Of a stretch of DNA of 64,000 nt, positions 13,401 through 26,900 are shown piece by piece. Under the pieces are notes generated by a model. The model did no database searches. It saw only the letters and a program-made list of their open reading frames with translations, and had not been told where the DNA came from. Source of the DNA: Phoronis australis (taxonomy: Eukaryota; Phoronida; Phoronidae); assembly GCA_002633005.1 (NCBI GenBank), contig NMRA01000451.1, forward strand, positions 228,892-292,891, given 5' to 3'. A program made the translations under genes and the position numbers. Each line of letters starts with the position of its first letter. Position 1 is the stretch's first letter.

Positions 13401-15548
13401 TACCTATTTCATGGTACATTTTGCGTCTTGAGATAGTGATTTTGAATCAACAAAATAAAAGTGGTCAGGGATAGGTGTACAATGTATACTAGATACTACC
13501 ACTGAATATGGACACACATAGACTCCAGAAACGAATTTGTTGTGTGACCTACCAAATTGCAGCTTCAGGCACCAAATCTTACCTTCATTTTGAATCAATT
13601 AAAGCTACATTCCGACCGTGTTGAACTGTCAATGTTAAATTATTAACCTGTAAGTTCTTCGGGGTAAAAAAACTATCACGCACATCTCATCTTGAACTAT
13701 TACCAAATGAGACGGTAACTGAGTCCGGTCACAGGCAAAGCGTACTTCAAATACGCAATTTTATGGTTGTACAACCCAAAGGAGCTCTTACGCGATTTCT
13801 TGAGTCGCTGATGATTTGTGAGTTCTTCCTGGTAATGCAGATGGAATCCTATCACAGAAAGGAATATCAGGGCTTGAAATGACCAATGAGATAAAAGAGG
13901 AAATAGGGTTGTGCGATAGAAATATCTTTGTGTTGTAAAACGTGACTGAAATAAACGTTTTTGCATGTTTGAATGAAGTCAAAATAATGATAAAAAGGAG
14001 ACAAAAAAGAAGAAAATGGAAATCAAATAAAAAGGAAATTGAAACCAAAATGAGACATCCTCCGAAGGAAAATTCCAAGCCCTGGAAAATGATGAGCCCG
14101 ATTTTATACGACCAAATGGGCTAAATCGACTTCCGTTCTCTAACCAACTAAACAGTGCAAAAGTAGCTTTAATGTTGAAATTTTGGACAATAAAAAATTA
14201 ATGTACAATCCCTGACAAAAAGGTTTTAAATATTTGAAAACTCCTACAATTTGTAGATATAAGGTGGCCCAGTGCAAGTCTGCATTTTACCAAGTAAATC
14301 TACACGTCTGCAGTGTATTTGCTAAATATTTGTACAAATATAACAGCACAGAGGAAAAGTCTACTTGTCAGCTTTCCCCCTATGTATTGTGGTTTTTGTT
14401 TTAGTTTGGTGCAAGAGCACGGGTGACTAACAATTTTATAATCAGTCTTTATATTAACATTATGCTAATCACTCACAAAATGGTTTAATAGGGTGTTCAA
14501 ATGGAGGTTGTAAAAATTATTATATTTACACAGGAAATCCTATTTACAAGAAATCTCTCAGGCTACCGTTTTTCTTCAAATGACAGGGATATCTTACACA
14601 GAAAATCTCAAACCAATTCATTTAGGTGTATATCCTTGGCATGAAACCTTAATCCAGCGCTATCTGTTCCTATACAAAAGGGTGCAAGAGTACACACAAG
14701 ATAACATCCAGAGGCCTCCAAAAGTCAAAATCACACAATCACTCTGTAAAGTTTTACCTGTATTTGATATAAAAAGTCAGTATACAATGGGAATGTTCTG
14801 TCATGGTCATCACCAAAGTAAAATTGATTTTCAATTAATGATTTTTATCCCTATAACTTAAATTAGTTATACATTTCCACTACCTAAAATACACTAGCTC
14901 CCTTGTGGAACGCCATGTCATTAAAACAATGATGAGGTTCAGCTGCACTGCCTGAGCTGGAAACATCTAACAACACGTAGACGTCACGTGACAAAAATGC
15001 AAGTACATTTAGAAATGCTTCATGGCCGTTTGTTACCATAAAGACTGTTTTGGTTCGCAATTCTGAGAAACCTTCATTATTCTTAAACATACAATCCTAT
15101 TATTTCACAAACTCCTTAAAGCCCTTCTGCTCAGCCCTAATGGCTTTATCAAGAAAATTAAAATGGAAACTATAATCTGGAATGCAAAATGCTACCTTAA
15201 TTGACGCTCTTGAAATATCACAAAAATGGACAACAAAACTCATAGGGTGAGATACATCAAGAAATCCGTCAAAAATTTGCAGAACAACTACACAAATCAA
15301 GAAATGATGACATCCAATGAAACACACACCACATTCAGGGCTGTACTAACATCAAATCAGCAACAATTTTCCACATGCAGCAAGGGAAATAGTTTTGTCC
15401 ACACTACAAACCAATACAACAGGTATTTCTTCTGGTTTCTAAGTGCAGGCAGCTGACCCCCATCCTTCATAGATGGGTGCACCTGCACATGCAAAGACAG
15501 TTTACATTTGTATAACTTAATTTACAGATGGCCTTAGAATTGCTTGTG

Positions 15549-15556
15549 TTTATTTC
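15549..15556 (-). terminator. Candidate poly(A) signal of the CALML4-like gene
   Basis: The minus strand reads AATAAA here (plus strand tttatt within gtgtttatttctc), about 450 bases past the stop codon at 16001-16003. The position is plausible, but other AT-rich hexamers occur nearby. Confidence 0.35.
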
Positions 15557-15700
15557 TCTGATCAAATGACTGGGTTAAGAAAATAACTTTCAAATGAGCA
15601 CAAAAGATAGGTCACAAATCACTTTAGTTGTGCATATGATATGGCCCACAGAGGCCTCTAGTTGTTTTGAACAGGAGCAGATAGAAGTCAAAATTCCCTC

Positions 15701-15803
15701 CATCAGTTCACATGCTCATACCTAGTTGGTCCACATCACAGCCTGTAGAACACATCCTTTCGTCAGTTCACATGTGCTCAAATCTAGTTGGTCCACATCA
15801 TAG
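15701..15803. repeat. Tandem duplication of ~40 bp units
   Basis: The motif cagttcacatg...ctagttggtccacatca occurs at about 15703-15739 and again at 15763-15800, separated by a short spacer. It lies some 200 bases beyond the stop of the minus-strand CALML4-like gene, probably in its 3' untranslated region. Confidence 0.7.
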
Positions 15804-16000
15804 ATACCTTGAAACATTTTGCTAAGGCAACTATCTCCTCTTATGGGGAATCTTGTATGTCTGTGTAACAAGTAAATGGGCTAATCAACAAACTCCTTGC
15901 CTTATGAATTATTTCTGCAAGTGGCAATGAAGTCCAGCTGGATTCCAACACCTAGTTGTATGATACAGTAGTCCGTTTGTTGCCTGCCCAATAGAGGTCT

Positions 16001-17091
16001 CTAGTAGTCTGGTACAGGGGTCAAGAGTCCCTTCATTAACTGTGCATATGAGATGCGGCCAGCAGAGGCCACGTTGGCATCTCGAAACATTGCATCAACT
16101 GAAAAACAATTTGTGCCAGATATCATTTGATGTACGGCAGGGATCACTTTCAAAAGAGAGCAAAATGGACCACATCCCAAATGTGCGCAAATCTATTTGT
16201 TAATTAACAATGTAAGTAAAAATACTAGCTGTAGATAAACAGATATTTTCTGAGCTTACTTGTTAAATCAACTATTACACAAATGTTCCAGTAAAAAATT
16301 CAAAACAACATAAATGTTGGTAATTTTGTCACATTCAACGATTTGACCAATCAAAAAATAATTATTTGTGTCACCATTTTTGTGACGTCAAAAGTGCATA
16401 CTACCTTCAAAACTCAACCTTTCCTTATTACCCTCTGTGAGGTGTATGTGAAACTGATGACAAATAAACAGGCCCTTTAGCAACTACAATGTCTTACTTC
16501 CTAACGGATGAAGAGTTTGTCAACAAGACACCTACATACCCTCCTGTTTAGTGAGTCGTTCCCCAAAGTGTGTGAGTAAGTTTTTAAGTTCCTTGGCAGG
16601 AATTGTGCCAGATCGTTCAGTATCGTGTGCCTGGAAAGCCGCCATGATCTCTGACTGACACTTCTCCACCTTGGAGTGATGGTGCAATACCTCAAGGAAG
16701 GTGGCAAAGTCGATCTTGCCATCTGCAAGGAGATTCACCCGTAAACAAACACATGCCATGTTACAGTAATGGCGAAGGACAAGAGGAACTAATCACTAAT
16801 ACATGACAGAGCCAACTTCAACACTTCTCTATTACATTCAATTTCACAAATACCAATCAAACAATATTACTACTTAAGAATCAATTTAGGTCATGGCTGT
16901 GAGAATGGAACATGGTCCGTAATTGTGTATACAAATCAAAATACAATAAATACCTTTTGTAAATGTTTTGAAATAAGTTCTGAGTTCTTCCTGAGTTGGA
17001 CTGTAGCTTAGTGACCTCATAATTAGAGATAATTCATCCTCTCTGGAAATGTGACCTTTCTTGGCATACAGATTAAAACACTCCTTAAATT
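16001..17091 (-). CDS. CALML4-like calmodulin relative, 5' exon not found
   Basis: Exons 17091-16954, 16722-16540 and 16098-16001 join in frame through GT-AG sites and end in TAG. They give about 139 residues of a four-EF-hand protein. The stretch EFKECFNLYAKKG, then GEEL/GERLTKQE-type spacing and a tail ending PVPDY, resemble vertebrate CALML4 (which ends GRDY). Loop 1 is shortened (AKKGHISRED), loop 2 is DGKIDF without upstream ligands, loop 3 (DTERSGTIPAKE) keeps D, E, S, G and E, and loop 4 (DANVASAGRISY) is broken. Calcium binding is therefore probably weak or lost. Human CALML4 is a myosin light chain of microvillar adhesion complexes; a light-chain role here is inference. The missing first exon should encode about ten residues and end one base into a codon. 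Confidence 0.85.
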
Positions 17092-19535
17092 CTACAAAAG
17101 AAGGCAAAGTTAACTTAAAGTCTGGGCAAAACAAGCAAGATCTTCCATGTTCTGAAGGCAATGTTACACTTGGAAACACGAACATTGAAATGTTCCCCAC
17201 AAGCATTGATATCTGCATTGATATGCAAATACAGTGAGCATTGCAAACGCCAAATATATAAAAAGTGCTCATTTTTTAAATGTATTTTTATTGAGCAACA
17301 GTAGTGAAGCTGAGTCTAAGAATCTAAAAACTGACAACAAAAATCATCAATATTAGGGACTGCAGTTGGATCCGTCCAATGATCAAATGCATTTGTGATG
17401 ATAATGCTTCAAGTTCAAGAGGCTTAGTTGGTACTAAAAGTGAAACATAAACTAATAATACTGTCACTAGTGGACAGAGCACAACTACCAAAAAATGGGC
17501 AAGTGCTGCGTTCTCCTAGATCAAAACATTATGTAACAAATTTCCTGAAGACCAGTCATCAAACTTTATAAACACTAAGGGATAAACACACCAGGAGGGG
17601 TAGGAGTAGCCCCAACTTTAAGTTGATCCCACTTATGTTTCCCTCAATAGAAATACCTGTGTCAAATTTCATAACAATTCTTGTAACAGCAAGATTCCAA
17701 CAACAGAACTAAAAAAATATTTGAAATTGCCACTCGGGATGATCAACATGCCAGAGTCATTTAAACATGAACAGATGTTTGCTTCTTCGGAAACACATAT
17801 CTGTCAATTCTTATAAAGTTTTACCAACTAGCAAGAGGCAGAAACATGAAAGTAAAATTGCCAAAACGGGGCACAGTTAGTACACACACTAGGTGAAAAT
17901 CAATGTAAACCATACTCTCATTACTAGGAAGTAACCAAACTAATTCCAGGATAAGTCCAAAAAGAACGTGGTAGCTATTGAGGTAGGCACAGAGAAATAT
18001 CAAAATGCCACTAGAGGGCATAGTAGGGGTCACAATCGCCTGAAAATCAACACAAGTCAAACCCTCCCCAATGTGTTGGTAGATATTGCAACAAGTCCAA
18101 AAAAAACTAACACCGCTACAAGTGTAAAAGTCAAGGAGTCTCTCTTCAAAATGGCTGCCGGGAATCAGTTTCACTGTCAAATATCACAGCAGTGTTCTCC
18201 ATGACCGTGTCTACGCGACCAGTTTGGCAGTACTTGCGACACGCTTGAATGGCCAGTAACCTGTTTCAAGAAATAGCGACCAGTTTAGAAAAAGGCATCG
18301 CCATCACTTAATGTTTTCCATGGAGTGTTTTGAAAAATCACACATCATCTTAATAATTGCCAAAAAGCTCTCCCTTACTCATTTTAGCTATGAACTTGGA
18401 TGAAGGCACGACCAAGGTGTGGGTGGTTAACCTTACATGGGCACTTATTTCAAGCTTAATCGCCGAGTCAGAGAATAACTCCAATGTTTGCTTGTTTGGC
18501 TCTGAATATATGCCATATATGGAAAAATAGGTCAACCATAGTTCTAGCACCTGATACATTGGCTTTGGAGGTGAACAAAGTAGGGAGGTAGCTCTTAAAA
18601 TTGCAAGAAAAGAATGCTGCATTGGAATAATAAATTTGTTTAGAGTAGTACAGGAGACAGTGGTTTACTTTAGACCTGGTCAGTGTCAATGTCAACAAAG
18701 AGGTCGTTTTTATGTACTATAGAAAACACCAACAACATATTCCCAGCTACCACTGTTGACAACCATAACTCCCAGCAACTAGAAATTGATCAGACGTGCA
18801 TTCCGTAGATGCAGCAGCCTCATGAAAACACAAGATCATGCAAGACAGCCAAAGATTTCACCAAGTATTATGAGCAAAGCAAATTATCACTTTAGTTTCC
18901 TTCGTGAGGCTCTCGTATCTAGGGTAAACACAGCCAGTTTCCACATTTGAAATCATGCCTTAGAGTTTTGAAAATCAATTCCTTGATGCAAATTACAGGT
19001 AGAAGCTAATTCAAGCGGTGGTCACTTATCTTTCAGTTGTCAAAAGCAAAGGGTTGGCAGTTGTGATGTTTTCAATGTTAGCACACTTACGACCAGTTCG
19101 GATTTTGAGTTGTGGAGAACACTGAACAGTAATGGTCATGAAAAGTTGTTTTCCACAGCCATTTTGAAGAGGAGTATGGGTATTCGACTTTTACCCACTG
19201 AACCAGTGAACATACAGGATGACGATAAAATTAAGTGACATATGATGGCATACACTCCGAAACCCTATAGTCGTCCGCCTAAGCATAAAACCGGCTTGTT
19301 GTCTTACTCACCCAATTATTCAACTTCAAAGTTATGATCTGAATAGGACTTGATTTAACTCTCACAAATATATAGTATTCGTTGATTCAAACGTTTTCTT
19401 TTACTTAAGCCGAGTTGTTCAACTGTGCATTGCTTTTCGGCAGCCATTTTTTAATGACACCTATGGTCGTCATGTGCTGCCGCCTTTTGAAAGGACAGAA
19501 AACCACACAGAAAAAGGCCAAGAAAATAGTGGAAA
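17092..19535. other. Region upstream of the CALML4-like gene
   Basis: No convincing start exon (ATG, about ten codons, phase-1 donor) was found on the minus strand in this stretch. It holds AT-rich non-coding DNA and weak internal repeats, such as a tgaaaatcaa pair near 17893 and 18039. The missing exon may be very short, may lie in the assembly gap, or may be further away. Confidence 0.5.
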
Positions 19536-19834
19536 NNNNNNNNNNNNNNNNNNNNNNNNNNNNNNNNNNNNNNNNNNNNNNNNNNNNNNNNNNNNNNNNN
19601 NNNNNNNNNNNNNNNNNNNNNNNNNNNNNNNNNNNNNNNNNNNNNNNNNNNNNNNNNNNNNNNNNNNNNNNNNNNNNNNNNNNNNNNNNNNNNNNNNNNN
19701 NNNNNNNNNNNNNNNNNNNNNNNNNNNNNNNNNNNNNNNNNNNNNNNNNNNNNNNNNNNNNNNNNNNNNNNNNNNNNNNNNNNNNNNNNNNNNNNNNNNN
19801 NNNNNNNNNNNNNNNNNNNNNNNNNNNNNNNNNN
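19536..19834. other. Assembly gap (299 Ns)
   Basis: A continuous run of N. Open reading frames that run through it are artefacts. The base immediately after it begins a repeat copy (19835 onward), so the gap probably reflects a repeat the assembler could not cross. Confidence 0.99.
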
Positions 19835-20212
19835 GGCATTTTGGAAACGAACATTTGACTGACAAGACCGCAATGGCTCACCTTTGGCCTATTTAAAAAT
19901 TATTGCGAGCGCGGTAAAAGTTGGAGCGTGCGCAGTACAAAAATTTTGATTTCACGATTTTGGGAACTGAAATAGGGACTGCTCGAAGAAAAAGTTTCAT
20001 AACGGGAGTATTTGTTCGAGTTGGAAGAACTTAAACACATCGACAACCTCCTAAGGTGTTCGTCTATGTGCAAAAGGTAGTTATAACAACGTGACTTTGA
20101 TGGTTTAGTCGGTGCTAGGCATAATTCGCCGAAAAGCTTCCGGCGTACAGAGCGCCTATAGCCTCTACATCGCCTCTGGTTCGGGCCAACAGAGGCGATG
20201 GTCATTGCCTAA
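19835..20212 (+). mobile_element. Hairpin-ended repeat family, copy A
   Basis: This copy is colinear with copy C and the reverse complement of copy B. Its right end carries a perfect 11-bp stem (catcgcctctg / cagaggcgatg, 20168-20200) followed by gtcattgccta. The left end meets the assembly gap exactly where copy B (read in reverse) ends. It has no coding capacity. The terminal hairpin followed by a CTAA-like end recalls non-autonomous Helitrons, but the other end does not clearly fit. Confidence 0.75.
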
Positions 20213-20933
20213 TGTCACATATGCTACTTTAAGGCGGAAATTACTTTTCACTAAGTATGAGAGTACACCTTTGTGTTGCTTTGATTTTTATACAAAATCG
20301 CTTGTTTTTTCATGTGTGTCTACTGAAGTTTGTTCTGAATGGTGTTCAAGGTATTGCCCAACGAAGTTTACGTCAGTGTAACAGGATGGGTGTGTCTCCT
20401 TCGACATTGACAAGTCAGTGACCAGGTGACAGGTACCCCAGTCGCAGAGACGTTTCAAACTCACCATCGATGTCGCCTTGACTGAAGAACCTTGCCTAAA
20501 AAGTAAAATTAACATGGTGTCAACAAACAAAATATAATAAGTGCAATTTTGCGGGTCATAAAAAGGAATTTCTGAGGTTTGAATTCGATTGTCAGCTACT
20601 CACCATCTTTTTTTCTTGAGTGTAACAAACTGAGTTTCTATATAAGATATGATCTGTGTATTTTGTCAAAATATTTCCAAAAATTTTTCAATAAAAATTT
20701 ATTATTTTTATTTTATTTGGTTTTGTTTCTAATTATAACTTTAATTTGATACAAATATTCAATAATACCTACATAGTAAAACTATGTTTTGGCTTTATAT
20801 GTAAAATCGGCAACTAACTGCTAAAAGCTTGTCGATTGGACAATATTGTAACGTGCTGTTAATTCCACCAATCGTGAATCGTATGTCAGTTTATGTTTCT
20901 GTGCTCAAAATAGACTGTTGCAGCCGACAGAAG

Positions 20934-23900
20934 ATGGGGCGTCACGTTTCGATGTTACTTTCTGTTGCTACAATATTTTTTATTTGCCTCTCACATCTTA
21001 TACGCGGCACTGACGATTACGAAAACTTGAAAACGTTCACTCCTGAGGAAATCGCTCGTTATGATGGCTCCGACGTAAGTGTATTTTTTCTGTCAGCTGC
21101 GGAGAATGCTGGAGTGAAGCACAGCCACCGGGCGTTCCGGAGACGGAGTGCAGCCAGGCACCAAGTAGACAGAGATCACCGTCTCTAGCTGGCTCAATAG
21201 AGACGGTGTAGCTGCTATAGGCGGTTCATACGCCGGACGCTTTTCGGCGATTTATGCCTCACACCCACCGTATATCTGTTGAGCCAGGTAGAGATAGGTC
21301 ACAGTGTCTAGTAAGGCAGTAAGCCACCTAGTTTCAGTTATGAAGACCATCGTCTGGCATCGTCAAAGTACAGCTAGGTACCACTATGTGTTCAGCTCCG
21401 ACAGACCTCGAAATTGCACACAGCCCAGGTAGTTCTGCTCACCACCTCACCGTAAAACTTGTATCAACATGTAGAGCTGCCGCCCAGCAGGGGTACTTGC
21501 AAAATCTGTAGTCAACCCACCTTGCTCGTTACAGTCTTTTAAGTTACAAACATAATAAATGTCATTTTCAACTAGCAGTAGAGATGGTGGCCATCCCGTA
21601 GGCCCTCGATCCATATGCCGGAAGCTTCTCTGCGAATTATGCCTCACACTGATTAAACCATTAAAGTCACGTTGCTAGTATGAGGGTAATTTGTTTACCA
21701 TGACAGCATTTTCCAGTTCAGTGACTTTACCAGACGAAGGGGGTTTGTTAACTGCCAAGCGCAGTCTTTTTTCTGTTATTAAAACAGGCATTCCAATTAT
21801 CTACCAGGCTTATTTATATTACAGACCGCGTGTGAACACCCTCAAATCCAGAGTGAATGGGATACATTCGGAAAGAATAGATTATCGTAACTTCAGTTGC
21901 AGTTGGGCGATTTTAGCGATTCAAAAACTAAACATGATCACCATTTGACGAGGATTTCAGAACTGCTATTGGTTTATGTTCAAATGTGTTATAACTTAAC
22001 ATTTATGTTTAACAGCACAACCCAGTCAGGCTAGATATGATCTTATTGAAGATTAGAGCAATTATCAAACAAAAGAGGGCTGGCCCTGACCAACCATGAA
22101 TGCCAGAATGGAGTTAATCAGTCGTGTAAGATATTGGCTACAGGGGAAACTTCCCAACTTGTTGTTGGGCTACTATGGAGTCTAACAAGTTGGGAACAAC
22201 GGGAAAATGCCGTAATGCAATACGGCATTGACCAACATACGATTTCGGTATCTTTCGATTCCTCACGTTGTCTTCCCAAAAATGTATGAAAATGTCTCAT
22301 ACCCCATTCCATTATTTTATCGTCAAATTTCTTCTCGCATGTTGAGTGGAAAGAGTCATCCGGTCACCAAAAACTGAACTAATCTATCAACACCCTAGGC
22401 AATGGCCATCGCCTCTGTTGGCCCGAACCAGAGGCGGTGCAGAGGCTATAGGCGCTCTGTACGCCGGAAGCTTTTCGGTGAATTATGCCTCGCACCGACT
22501 AAACCATCAGAGTCACGTTGTTATAAATACCTTTGTGCATAGAGGAAAACCTGAGGAGGTTGTCGATGTTTTTAATTCCTTCCAACTCGAACAAATACTC
22601 CCATTATCAAACTTTTTCTTCGAGCAGTCCCTATTTCAGTTCCCAAAATCGTGAACTCACCATTTTTATACTGTGCACGCTCCAATTTTTACCGCACTCG
22701 CTAGGTGATGTGACTTCATGACCTCAATCTTTAAATAGGCCAAAGGTGAGCCATTGCGGTCTTGTCAGTCAAATGTTCGTTTCCAAAATGCCACCTCGTA
22801 TACTTGTCTTTAATTGGCGTTACTTGAAACTGATTGTATTTCAATGAATTATTGTTTGTATTTGATAAAAATAAATGCTGTTGATATGACATTTAATAGT
22901 CTTTGTTCACATATTTGACATTTTAATGTTTAACAACACGGCAAATGCACGGCTGGTTCCCGGCAGCACGTACGCGAAGGGCGGGAACTTCAGCTTTCAA
23001 AGTTCGCAGGTAGGTCCGCAACTTCTGACTTTCGGCCTGATTAAAAAAATGAAAATGTTGATTTCACGATTTTGGGAACTGAAATAGGGACTGCTCGAAG
23101 AAAAAGTTTCATAACGGGAGTATTTGTTCGAGTTGGAAGGAATTAAACACATTGACAACCTCCTAAGGTGTTCCTCTATGCGCAAAAGGTATTTAAAACA
23201 ACGTGACTTTGATGGTTTAGTCGGTGCGAGGCATAATTCGCCGAAAAGCTTCCGGCGTACAGAGCGCCTATAGCCTCTGCATCGCCTCTGGTTCGGGCCA
23301 ACAGAGGCGATGGTCATTGCCTACCAACACCCATATTCTGCAGAGCGTCACTCTCCATATTTAGTTCAAACTGACTGAGGACCGTCGAGCCCGAGCTATG
23401 GTCCCAAGGGTTTAAATTCCTGTGGTGACCCTGATGCGCTTCCTGCTTAGAATCTGCAAAATAGGGGTTGTTTTCGAAGTCCAAATTTGTGAAAAGGGTA
23501 TCAGAGAATTTTGTGGAAAAGTGGTAAAAACGATCACAATTCTAAAAATTTTTGGGAGAGGGTGAAATGCTGCCCCTCGTTGCTCTTAGGAAAACTTTAC
23601 GAGGAATCTTGAAGGTGAACACCATTCAGAGAATCAATAGTACTGATTAGCAACAAGTGTCACTGTAATCTTCAGATAGCAAACATGGCAATGTCATCCG
23701 GGAAATAGTGCGAATAGAAATTCGACTACAAAATGGTGAGGAAATGCGGTACGGAGAACGTTTTTATATTTTTTGGAATGAGAATGAACGTTGGAAATTT
23801 TTAAGTCGCGTGTTGCAACTTGATACAGATAGTCCCAAAGTCAAATTTCAGGTCGCATATGTGACCTGCAACTCGTTGTGTCGCAGGCTGAGTCTCGGTA

Positions 23901-26900
23901 GATTATAAGCGACTCCGACTTTCGCATACTCGGTAAGGTCGCATTGCTGGTTAGATCTCTTCTGTTAGTCACATAGCAAACCACGGTTGCTGATTACACA
24001 AATAATTGGTGCTCTGTCTAAAGATTATTTTTACCGACTCAAATAGGTGTGTGAACTATTTTTCCCTCGGACACCTACTATACAAACTTTTTTTCCCTCG
24101 GATTCCCAAGTTGGGAGCAACGGGAAAACGCCGTAATGCTCAAAAGCCTAATAGCTTTTGTTGCCTATTGTATTCTGACGTCATTCACTTTTTAGAAAAG
24201 TGCTAACCTTGTTTTGAAGTACATGTAGTCAAATGAGTGAATTAATTACGGGTGATCTTCCAATTTTTATTTGAACTGTATGTGTTTTATTGTGAGGTAC
24301 CTGTGATAAATGGTCTGCATGACTGCTATATGTAGGGCCTAATGTGTCTACAGTGTCCAACTTGTTGCTCTGTGATAAATGGCCTGCATAGGGTACAATG
24401 AGGGTGTAATGAATATGTTTCCTGTGATTGTTACAGCTGAGTAAACCTATCTACATGGCAGTGAAAGGTCTGGTGTTTGACGTCTCCACGGGTAAAGGTA
24501 AGTTGCTCAAAAGTATGCCATGTTGCCCAGATCCTGTCAGTCCACTGAGCTGTTTGAGATACTGGGTTGTGTAAACCAAGTGATAGATTGCTATGTGCAG
24601 GCTGACATAAGTAGAGTTTTAGTCATTGATGATCACTTCCCCCAGCAACTTGTGCAAGGTGCAATTTTCCACGCTTCTTTCACAGCAGCTCTGATGTTGA
24701 CATTTTGAGCCAAACCCCATTTTTGATTCAAAAATCTGTACACTTGTGCAGTGAAAGTATCACAATAGAAGGCCATCTGGTGTTGCTTCAATGAAGATGA
24801 GGTACTGAGTACAATGATAACTCACCAGACTGATCCCCCCCTACCCCTAAATCCGCCATTGTAGCAATTCTTTCTTGTGGTTGCATAGGACTCCAGAAAA
24901 GTGCCCAAATTTGGGTAATTTCAGAGCGTCACATTTCAGAAGTGGATCCATGTGAAACTTTGACATACCATGCTTTATACACAGTTCTTCAAGACTATAT
25001 TTGGAATTGTCTTTAAAATGTTCCGCTGTTGTATGAAGGACTACCAAAAATACAACTTTTGTCATTTTCATGAAGAGATTTATAAACTGCATCAAAGGAA
25101 AATGAAGTTAATATATTTTAGAAAACTAACAGAGCTTTTGAGATTTCATGTGGAAAAGTTATTTCAAATGAAATGTACTGAGCTATGTTAGTGATACTAT
25201 AACAGTAGGTTGGTGTAAAGTCAAAAATCAAATTTTGCAGGCTTTCAACTTTCAGAAAATATTTACTTTTACACTTTTAAATTATAGTTTTGTAGATATT
25301 TGGCTAAGTATAGACTTGTTGGTAAGGTACCACATAACTCGAAGTTATACCTACAGGTTTGTTTTCAAGTATGTTTTCTTAAATGACATATGTAAGGTTA
25401 ATGGTAGAGCCATAACAGTAGATATTTTTAAAATCTTTGATCATCACAGAATCATTTCCATACAAAAACAATTGCTCGAAACTTGCAATGTTTTTCTCTA
25501 TAGTCTATTAGCTGCAAAAAAAAAATTCTTGGATTTTCTTTGAAGGGATGTAACTTAAAGACTCTTTTGTCAAAAATGCAGACATCTACATTCCTTGAAA
25601 AAACGTCTCGATTTTTGACACTGGTCAAGCTCTTGGGCTAGAAGGCCTTGAAAGAAAATTCTAGGCATTGTTTTATAGAACTAATGGAATGAAGAAGCAG
25701 AATTTGCAATTTTTTCGAAAACATTTGGTGGTTGTGGAAAATGGAGCAATCACTGTGAAAAGTCTTGAATTTTTAAGGAAAAGGCACAGTCATTTTGTGG
25801 GAACATCTGGACATTGCTTTTGAGCACACTGCCATGAAAATATAATTTTATGGTTCTATCATTACTTCAATGGCGCTCACTTATTGTCATACCAGATAAT
25901 AGAATGTCCTCATTGTTGTCAGAAAATGACCTGCATGATAATTTATTGTCATATTCCAGCGATATATCAGCATACCGGTAATTGACTCTCACCCGCTTAG
26001 TAGCATGACTACCTTCGTTTTTTGTCTAAAACCGAACCTAATTCATCTTATGGGATCTCAACATCAGGGGTAAACATCAGTCATTTCCTGTTCACCTGTC
26101 TCACTCTGAGCATCTACTTAGTATTATTAGCTTAAATTAATGATTACGATCTGTACCAAGTTGAAACCCGCTGAAGGCTATGTAGGCCAACTTCAGAATA
26201 TTGCATCTCAAAAGTGGCTCAACAGATTCTTATGAAACTTCCATTATGCTTTATGCTCTGTTGTCCAAAACGCTGTACGGAATTGGTTTCAAAATTTCCA
26301 TTTTTGCACAAGGGTCTATCAAAAAAGGACATAAATGATGTTTTTTTCAAACTTTATAAGGTTGCATAAAACAAACCAGTAATTCAGAAAACTAACAGCC
26401 TTTTCGGAATTAGTTTTGAACATACATGTCATACGAGTTTGGGTCATATATTTTGATCTTGTCTCGCTATGAATGTTCCTTGATTTTTTGCTAACTTTTG
26501 CAAAAAAGCATTGTCATGTGAATTTATTAATGGCTGATTGGAAAAAGTCATCAATCATGTTCCATAGAATTTCTGCTTTCAGAAAATTTATACTTTGCTG
26601 AGTTGAATTCTATAGTTTAGTAGATATTTGGCTGACTGTGCAGACATTTCAATAAGGTTCGACATAGCCTCAAAGGAATATTCCGCTTGTTATCATAATT
26701 TACATCAAAACGGTGAGTACTACATTAGCTGGCTTCACTATATTTAAAAAATTATTCAAGAAATTCAATTCTTATAATGAATGCAGCCATGTAACATGTT
26801 ATGTTATGTGTAAATTTCATACTTTTATTTAGATTTCTATGGCAAAGGAGAAAGTTACAATGCTCTTGTGGGGAAAGACTCCAGTAGAGGAGTTGCAAAG

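Larger units (their letters stand above)
5792..16000. other. Gene-poor intergenic region between SCP and the CALML4-like gene
   Basis: Both strands were read for splice-compatible conserved exons and none was recognised. The open frames here are short and lack family features. Identified contents are a tRNA-Ser-like relic (8310-8392), a hAT-type terminal motif (10336-10353), adjoining palindromes (10433-10476) and a tandem duplication (15701-15800). Part of the interval just below 16001 is probably the 3' untranslated region of the minus-strand gene. Confidence 0.6.

Noticed and set aside
19405-19896. Several 130-158-codon open frames over 19405-19896 on both strands
   Set aside because: They consist almost entirely of the N gap, so there is no sequence to support them.
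20829-20933. Upstream in-frame ATG as neudesin start
   Set aside because: It would place 35 extra residues before a clear signal peptide and abolish secretion.
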